Below are positions 21,183-25,520 of a DNA stretch of 25,520 nucleotides, piece after piece (position 1 is the stretch's first letter; every line of letters begins with the position of its first letter). The translations under genes and the position numbers were made by a program. Origin of the DNA: a virus; the IMG/VR virus record IMGVR_UViG_3300027963_000310, positions 1 to 25,520 of that record, one strand, 5' to 3'. Under the pieces are notes generated by a model, which had not been told where the DNA came from, made no database searches, and saw only the letters and a program-made list of their open reading frames with translations.

Positions 21183-21866
21183 TTATGCCCAAGAAGTAAT
21201 TGTAATTGAACTGCTCTTTGTCTTGCTGTTTGCACCTGCAGCAACTGATTGAGTTTTTACAGTTGTTGTTGCACCAGTTACTTTAGTTCCAGGTGTAATA
21301 CTGCCTGTATCTGCAACTGTCCATTCTGAACCTGCAATAATAAGCGTGCTTGCTGAACCACCAGTTATAGTCCAAGTACCAACAAGTGCTGTTGGAATAC
21401 CTGTACCTGTTGCAATAGTTACCTTAGTACCTACAGGCCATGTACTTGTTCCACCAGAAACATATACCGTTGCTGCAGTAGTAGCAGTTACGTTAATACG
21501 AGTTGGTTGAGTAGCAGTGTTTGTTACACCAGTTGTGTTAGTGATACTGCCTGCAAGATAACCAGAATCCTTTAGAGCATCAACTGCTTCTGTAGCGGTG
21601 TAGCCAAGTACATTTGGAGTTTTAATATAAGCAACGCCAGCAATTTCTTCTCCTGGGTCATTTGCTGTAAAGAGTGGATAACCACCCCACCCTGATAATG
21701 CAATGTCATGAATTGAAGCATCTGGATCAAGACGACCAGGGGTACCAACTACTCCTACGGCATTTGGACGGTCATCATTTGGTTGCATAGGTAAATTTCC
21801 CCATACAAAATCTACTGCTACTTGCCCACTTGTATCTAGCAAGTTCCCTACGTTATTTACTGCCAT
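21183..21866 (-). CDS. Virion-like protein with PASTA-like domain
   Basis: 227 aa. The N-terminus (about 1-80) is a soluble region (AVDFVWGNLPMQPNDDRPNA). Residues about 81-112 (IKTPNVLGYTATEAVDALKD, then SGYLAGS) match the PASTA pattern PNVxGxTxxEAxxxLxxxGy. Residues about 113-227 are Thr/Ala/Gly/Ser-rich beta sequence. PASTA domains bind muropeptides or peptidoglycan in bacterial kinases and PBPs, so this could be a wall-binding virion component. The binding is an inference. Confidence 0.78.
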   Translation of the reverse strand: MAVNNVGNLLDTSGQVAVDFVWGNLPMQPNDDRPNAVGVVGTPGRLDPDASIHDIALSGWGGYPLFTANDPGEEIAGVAYIKTPNVLGYTATEAVDALKDSGYLAGSITNTTGVTNTATQPTRINVTATTAATVYVSGGTSTWPVGTKVTIATGTGIPTALVGTWTITGGSASTLIIAGSEWTVADTGSITPGTKVTGATTTVKTQSVAAGANSKTKSSSITITSWA

Positions 21867-21926
21867 TTTGTTCTTCTTTCTCTATAGAGTTAGTATTCAC
21901 CTCATGCGCTTAGAGGCGCCTTAAGT

Positions 21927-22163
21927 CTACTTAAAATCATCACAGTTATGGTCTTTAAGTTCGTTTGTTTCTAATATGGAGTCACAATCTTTACATTTAA
22001 AGAAATGAACAGCATCTAATGCTACATGTAATGAATCTGAGTGATACTCACTTTGATCCATCTGTGGTCCAGCCAGAACCTCTGGAGGAAAGGGTCCCCT
22101 TGGACTATGGGAGGCTGTTGGTATGGCATGACCTTGTACCGCAAATTTGCGAATAACCTTCAT
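21927..22163 (-). CDS. Small Zn-finger-like protein
   Basis: 78 aa. The C-terminal part FFKCKDCDSILETNELKDHN ending HNC gives CxxC...HxC spacing, a likely zinc-binding finger. The N-terminal part is Pro/Gly/His-rich (SHSPRGPFPPEVLAGPQMDQ). Its start is directly next to the stop of the previous gene. A regulator or DNA-contact role is possible, and no family is recognised. Confidence 0.72.
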   Translation of the reverse strand: MKVIRKFAVQGHAIPTASHSPRGPFPPEVLAGPQMDQSEYHSDSLHVALDAVHFFKCKDCDSILETNELKDHNCDDFK

Positions 22164-22412
22164 TTATTCTTCCGACTTTTTTGAAGCCTTCTTAACTGGT
22201 TTAGGTTCTTCTATTGACTCTGTTGTACTTGCGGAAAGAGTTTCTAATGCACTTTCTTTTGCCTCTTTAAATTCCTCTGTAATCTTTAATAGACCAGCAC
22301 GTCTTCTAGCATCTAAAAATTTTGGAAGATCTTTACCGCAATAAAGTACGGAATTTTCTTTTGAAATTTGATACTCATACATTGCATCTTTATCACAATT
22401 AACACATTTCAT
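22164..22412 (-). CDS. Small Cys-motif protein (82 aa)
   Basis: 82 aa starting MKCVNCDKDAMYEYQ, then YCGKDLPKFL: CxxC and one later Cys (a fourth ligand is not obvious). Residues 35-82 are charged helical, ending KPVKKASKKSEE. It resembles an incomplete zinc ribbon followed by a coiled helix. It lies between a DUF3263-like gene and the Zn-finger-like gene in a run with tight gaps. Function is unknown. Confidence 0.7.
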   Translation of the reverse strand: MKCVNCDKDAMYEYQISKENSVLYCGKDLPKFLDARRRAGLLKITEEFKEAKESALETLSASTTESIEEPKPVKKASKKSEE

Positions 22413-22763
22413 TTACCACTCCAATCCGTGAGAGAACTTCTTGCTCTCTGTGTCTACATCTGCTCCACCACTCATTGGTCCTGGACGTGATGGTTCTGGG
22501 AATACCCTAGAGAGTTGTTCCTTCATTTGTGGGTCAACCTCTGGATGATCTGAAAGATTTTGGGCTTTAGTCCAAAATTCTGGAGGATACATTCCAAAGT
22601 TTCGTAAAATTTGTCCGTGAGTCTTAATAGTCGGGTTATTAGAAACTCGTACAGCAAAATTTAAAATCTTCTTGTCAATAGCAGTTAGTGGATTTTGACG
22701 AGAGTTATAGCCATCATTAAAGTCATTGTACGATTTATGACCCTTATCTATTGCCCCAGCCAT
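22413..22763 (-). CDS. DUF3263-like HTH protein
   Basis: 116 aa. Residues about 24-87 (LTAIDKKILNFAVRVSNNPT, then KTHGQILRNFGMYPPEFWTK) resemble DUF3263, an actinobacterial family with an ILxFExxWxxxxxxKExAIRxxFGxSxxxYYxxLNxLxDxP pattern that looks helix-turn-helix-like. The agreement is partial. The C-terminus is Pro/Gly-rich and disordered. Its ATG overlaps the previous stop (TAATG). It may be a DNA-binding regulator, and its presence supports an actinobacterial host. Confidence 0.68.
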   Translation of the reverse strand: MAGAIDKGHKSYNDFNDGYNSRQNPLTAIDKKILNFAVRVSNNPTIKTHGQILRNFGMYPPEFWTKAQNLSDHPEVDPQMKEQLSRVFPEPSRPGPMSGGADVDTESKKFSHGLEW

Positions 22764-23146
22764 TATTGCGGTCTCTTTCCGCCCCTGTTCTTCTTAACAG
22801 GCACTCTTCCTGGCTTTTGAGTAGTTGGCATCTTAGGAGTATAACTTGCAGAGATACCTCCGTGTGTAATAGATACCTGTGCTCCTGGTTGTGCAAATCC
22901 TTGAATAGTGTTTGCAAAGTGAGTTGCTCGTTCGTGCTTACCTTGTTCTGCTCTTTCAGAAAGACGAGCCTGTTGTGCTGTATGTTTTTTAGTTGCTTCG
23001 TAATTAACCGCCCCCATCATTACAGCATGTTCTATATTTGAGGCTTGGTATGCATTATGTTCTTGCATAGGGTTAGCAATTGTTTTTTTAGACAGTGCTA
23101 ATGCCGTCTTAAATAGATTAGGACCCTTACCAATTTCATAACTCAT
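22763..23146 (-). CDS. Unassigned basic protein (127 aa)
   Basis: 127 aa, starting MSYEIGKGPNLFKTALALSK and ending in a basic tail KPGRVPVKKNRGGKRPQ. A long helical central region (YEATKKHTAQQARLSERAEQ) suggests a coiled or bundle structure. It lies between the DUF2746-like gene and the DUF3263-like gene and overlaps the latter. No family is recognised. A head or internal virion protein is possible. Confidence 0.7.
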   Translation of the reverse strand: MSYEIGKGPNLFKTALALSKKTIANPMQEHNAYQASNIEHAVMMGAVNYEATKKHTAQQARLSERAEQGKHERATHFANTIQGFAQPGAQVSITHGGISASYTPKMPTTQKPGRVPVKKNRGGKRPQ

Positions 23147-23160
23147 AGGTCTATCATCCC

Positions 23161-23532
23161 CTATATCTTTTGGTCAGACTTGTTAACTGACAGGCATTCT
23201 TCAATGCTGATAAGACGTTCGCCCATCTCGACAAAGGCCTCCATAAGGATTCCCTGGTTATCATATAGTTTGTTTACTACATCTTTTGTTGACTTTCCAC
23301 CATTACTGGAAAGTTCTCCGTCAAGGCGGTTTAATCTTTCCATTACTCCTGCAGTACGATCTCGGCCTGGAGACTCCTCTTCTCCAGACCAATCTCGTTT
23401 AAAATCTTCAAACCAACTCATAAATGAATCTGCCTTTTCTTTGTAAGGTTGGAGTAATTGACGAAGTCCTAATAGGGCTGCGGTTATTATTCCTACCGTT
23501 GCAAAGATAGTGATTATCATGTTGTCGGTCAT
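23161..23532 (-). CDS. DUF2746-like membrane protein
   Basis: 123 aa with an N-terminal membrane helix (MTDNMIITIFATVGIITAAL, about 4-22) and a soluble cytoplasmic or periplasmic part: FEDFKRDWSGEEESPGRDRT, then MERLNRLDGELSSNGGKSTK. The DW-G-x-x-x-x-PGR...GVMERL...xxNGGxSxxDxV layout is the signature of DUF2746, a family mostly found in actinobacteriophages and often near lysis genes. Function is unsettled; holin-associated or membrane scaffold roles have been proposed. It is a strong host-lineage clue. Confidence 0.85.
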   Translation of the reverse strand: MTDNMIITIFATVGIITAALLGLRQLLQPYKEKADSFMSWFEDFKRDWSGEEESPGRDRTAGVMERLNRLDGELSSNGGKSTKDVVNKLYDNQGILMEAFVEMGERLISIEECLSVNKSDQKI

Positions 23533-23557
23533 CCGATTTGTTTTGCCTTTCTTGAAG

Positions 23558-23752
23558 TTACTTCTTAGCGCCTAATCCGTAGGACGCATCCTTTGGATTT
23601 AACGCCTTGGCTAGTGGGCCAAGAAGACCAGCAACAAAAGCGTTTGCTAAAGTCTTTGGGTCATTAATACCACTCATGTATAGAGCGGCACATGCAGCAA
23701 GTGCTGCACGTAGGTACGTGGCTGCTGCTGCTTGTAGTGCTTTCTTATCCAT
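23558..23752 (-). CDS. Holin-like small membrane protein (64 aa)
   Basis: 64 aa. Two hydrophobic segments (ATYLRAALAACAALYMSGI, about 12-30, and LANAFVAGLLGPLAKAL, about 35-51) separated by NDPK, then a polar C-terminus KDASYGLGAKK. This size and layout fit small phage holins, which make the membrane lesion that releases the lysin. The neighbours are other membrane proteins, but no lysin is visible in the window. A strong call is not possible from sequence alone. Confidence 0.72.
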   Translation of the reverse strand: MDKKALQAAAATYLRAALAACAALYMSGINDPKTLANAFVAGLLGPLAKALNPKDASYGLGAKK

Positions 23753-23794
23753 ACTTCTCCTTACAAAATGCCCAACCTCGGAGTAAATGGTCCC

Positions 23795-23959
23795 TTAATC
23801 TTCTCGATTACGCAGTGGATACGTAACAGCCCATGCAATTAAAGTTCCAATAATTGCATATCCAACGATAGTTTTTGCACTTCCATCAAGTACAACCCAA
23901 GCAATAAACATTCCTAGGAGTGTCCATAGTTGGTCAACCATATCTTTAAGTAGTTTCAT
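23795..23959 (-). CDS. Two-helix small membrane protein (54 aa)
   Basis: ATG at 23959 overlaps the TAA of the upstream large gene by one base (TAATG), and TAA is at 23795-23797. The 54-aa product starts MKLLKDMVDQLWTLLGMFIA and has two membrane-helix candidates (LWTLLGMFIAWVVL at about 11-24, TIVGYAIIGTLIAWAV at about 30-45) with basic ends. Size and shape fit a holin or antiholin, or a small membrane partner of the genes downstream. It is shorter than many gene-calling cutoffs; the overlap and the helices support it. Confidence 0.78.
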   Translation of the reverse strand: MKLLKDMVDQLWTLLGMFIAWVVLDGSAKTIVGYAIIGTLIAWAVTYPLRNRED

Positions 23960-25520
23960 TATTTAGTACGTCTCCTAAACGTTCTCTTTGGTTTGTCATT
24001 ACCAGAGGCAGGTCCGCCACCAGTTCCGCCACCTTTTGGTGCTGTGCCTCCAGTGCTACCTCTTGTTGTACCTGCTGCATTTGTAGCCGCAGATGTGGCT
24101 GCACCTGTTGCTGCATTAATTGCTGCCCCTGAAGCAATTACTGTTGCAACAACCATCTTTGTTGCTTCTTCACGTTCTTGTAGACTCATGTCTGCACCAA
24201 TATTTAATACGGCTGTTAGTGCTTGACCTGGATCATTAAATATTGCGCCAACAAATTCAGAAGGAGATTCCAAAAGTTGTAAGGCTGCAGCAACTTCTGC
24301 AACAATTATAACTTGATTCCCATTTTCATCTTGTCTAACTTCTACAGGAGTTGTTGCTGGAAGATCTTCGTAAGTAAGTCCTGCATCTTGTATATCTTCT
24401 GCAGTAACTGCTTCGCCATTTGCCGCTTCAATAAGAGCCTCTGCAACTACTGTTCTTTCTGCTTCAGTAAACTCACCATCTGCTGATAAAACCTCGGATA
24501 GATTGTTAACTTCATCAGAGGTAATTTCTCCATCTGCACTTAAAGTATCTAAAATTGTTTGTGCATCAGATGCAGATAGTTCGCCATTATCAACTAAATC
24601 ATCTATCATAGAGCCAAGTTCTTCTACAGTTAGAGGTGGTTCAGATGCAGCATCGGGAATTGGTTCAGGCGTTGGAGCAGGCTCGGGAGCGACTTCAGGT
24701 TCTGGCTCAGGAGCAGTCTCAGGTTCTTGGGTTGGTTGTTGCACTTCTTCAACAGGGGCGTCAACAACAGGTTCAGGAGATTGCTCAACAGGTAATGGTT
24801 GAAAATCAGGAACTCCTTCATAGACTGGCTCTGGTAGAGGCGGAAGAACTGGTTGAGGTGCTGGAACCTCGGGAAGTAAACTAATAGCAGTAGTTAACTC
24901 CTGAGCCTTTGTAGTTAATAGTGTTTGTAAACTTGTTTTTGTAGATACCGCTGAATTTAAAGTATTGATTAATGAGGTTGTGTTAATAGCATTTATTGCT
25001 GATGTGTTTGTAGTGTTCTGAGCAACTACTGGACTAAGGCTTTGGTTTAGTGCTGCAATTGTTGCGTTTGCTGCATCTACTGCTGCCTGAACTGTTTCTG
25101 TATTTGGATCTACATAAGGCGTAAAGGCAGGACCTTGACTTATATGTCCAGCAAACCCAGCGCCAGAATTTGTATCTGTAATTGGAATAAGTGTTCCATT
25201 AGTTGTTTCTCTTACATTAAACCTTGCATTATTTGGTATTGGTCCAGTTGCAGTGACATCTGCAATCCATGCGCCATTAACTGGATTTACATCAGCATTA
25301 AATCTTATTTGAGCCATTTGTGTAGAAGCATCTTGTTGTGGGAATGGACGAAGATCCCAAGCAATATCTAAACTTGTTCCAGTAGTTGCATACGTAATTC
25401 CAGTTCCTGTGCTCCAAGTTGTCCAATCATATCCAGCAATAGAGACTGATGGAGCAGGAGGGGTTGAAGAGTAATACCAACCATCATTAACTCCAAAAGT
25501 TATTGTGGCATTAGAACCTA
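23959..25520 (-). CDS. Large Pro/Glu-rich virion-like protein, 5' end outside window
   Basis: The frame stays open from the stop at 23959 to the right edge. The ATG at 25317 (452 aa) has no ribosome site and 67 further codons upstream read as normal protein (YDWTTWSTGTGITYA, DLRPFPQQDAST), so the visible 519 aa are a partial protein. Order: beta-rich start, Ala/Thr/Asn helical linker, a Pro/Glu-rich segment (about 24640-24860, PEPEP repeats), two EF-hand-like units (SADGEITSDEVNNL, SADGEFTEAERTVV), Ala-rich helices, a Gly/Thr-rich stretch and a basic end TFRRRTK. It looks like a long virion or fibre-associated protein. Confidence 0.82.
   Translation of the reverse strand, partial: GSNATITFGVNDGWYYSSTPPAPSVSIAGYDWTTWSTGTGITYATTGTSLDIAWDLRPFPQQDASTQMAQIRFNADVNPVNGAWIADVTATGPIPNNARFNVRETTNGTLIPITDTNSGAGFAGHISQGPAFTPYVDPNTETVQAAVDAANATIAALNQSLSPVVAQNTTNTSAINAINTTSLINTLNSAVSTKTSLQTLLTTKAQELTTAISLLPEVPAPQPVLPPLPEPVYEGVPDFQPLPVEQSPEPVVDAPVEEVQQPTQEPETAPEPEPEVAPEPAPTPEPIPDAASEPPLTVEELGSMIDDLVDNGELSASDAQTILDTLSADGEITSDEVNNLSEVLSADGEFTEAERTVVAEALIEAANGEAVTAEDIQDAGLTYEDLPATTPVEVRQDENGNQVIIVAEVAAALQLLESPSEFVGAIFNDPGQALTAVLNIGADMSLQEREEATKMVVATVIASGAAINAATGAATSAATNAAGTTRGSTGGTAPKGGGTGGGPASGNDKPKRTFRRRTK

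Noticed and set aside
24503-24884. Plus-strand ORFs opposite the Pro/Glu-rich region
   Set aside because: Products are Ser/Gly or Gln/Leu low complexity, as expected from the antisense of Pro/Glu repeats.
1-25520. tRNA genes, integrase, attachment sites or insertion sequences
   Set aside because: None was recognised on either strand by eye. A dedicated tRNA search was not possible.

Overview
The window is a 25.5 kb piece of a tailed double-stranded DNA phage genome (class Caudoviricetes). It is AT-rich by eye and tightly packed. The structural core is clear: a large terminase with Walker A/B and nuclease motifs, an SPP1-gp6-like portal, a coiled-coil scaffold-like protein, a major capsid protein, and a set of collagen-like fibre genes. 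A DUF2746-like membrane protein and a DUF3263-like protein point to an actinobacterial host. Low GC and the DUF6321/DUF6496-type small proteins, familiar from aquatic phages, suggest a freshwater or marine actinobacterium. The host assignment is inference. No tRNA, rRNA, CRISPR array, insertion sequence, integrase or attachment site was seen.

Most genes lie on the minus strand and are read from right to left. From the right edge: (1) 23795-25520 holds a large Pro/Glu-rich virion-like protein that runs off the window and a tiny two-helix membrane protein. (2) 23161-23752 holds a small holin-like protein and a DUF2746-like protein. (3) 19871-23146 holds eight small or mid-sized genes, including a DUF3263-like protein, two Cys-motif proteins, a PASTA-domain protein and a KTSC-domain protein. 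(4) 13140-19795 is the packaging and head module: terminase, a small virion-like protein, a DUF5872-like basic protein, portal, scaffold, major capsid and a head-associated protein. It ends at a strong intrinsic terminator (13073-13120). (5) 7754-13006 is the fibre module: an adaptor-like protein and four fibre proteins, two of which are built on proline-poor Gly-Thr-Gln collagen-like repeats.

(6) 4941-7753 is the only plus-strand block. It is four close or overlapping genes (beta-propeller GH130/GH43-like, TPR, methyltransferase, GT25-like glycosyltransferase) that look like a glycan-handling cassette inserted in the tail region. It diverges at 4830-4940 from minus-strand genes and meets the fibre module head-on with no spacer at 7753/7754. 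(7) 1981-4829 returns to the minus strand with two fibre/adhesin proteins, a conserved small tail protein, a GT-A glycosyltransferase whose real N-terminus appears to start at a rare AUA codon, and a virion protein. (8) 313-1972 is a run of eleven translationally coupled micro-genes (21-86 aa). Most are lysine-rich, three in a row start MCxxCG, and two of those are metallothionein-like in cysteine content. This run ends at a GAAA-tetraloop terminator (289-306), followed by one small membrane protein at the left edge.

The strongest candidates for undescribed biology are the coupled micro-gene cassette with its cysteine-rich peptides, and the plus-strand glycan cassette beside a fibre array with adhesive, collagen-like and poly-glycine architectures. 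No tape-measure, tail-tube, lysin or replication gene is recognisable here, so those functions must lie outside the window or in the unassigned genes.
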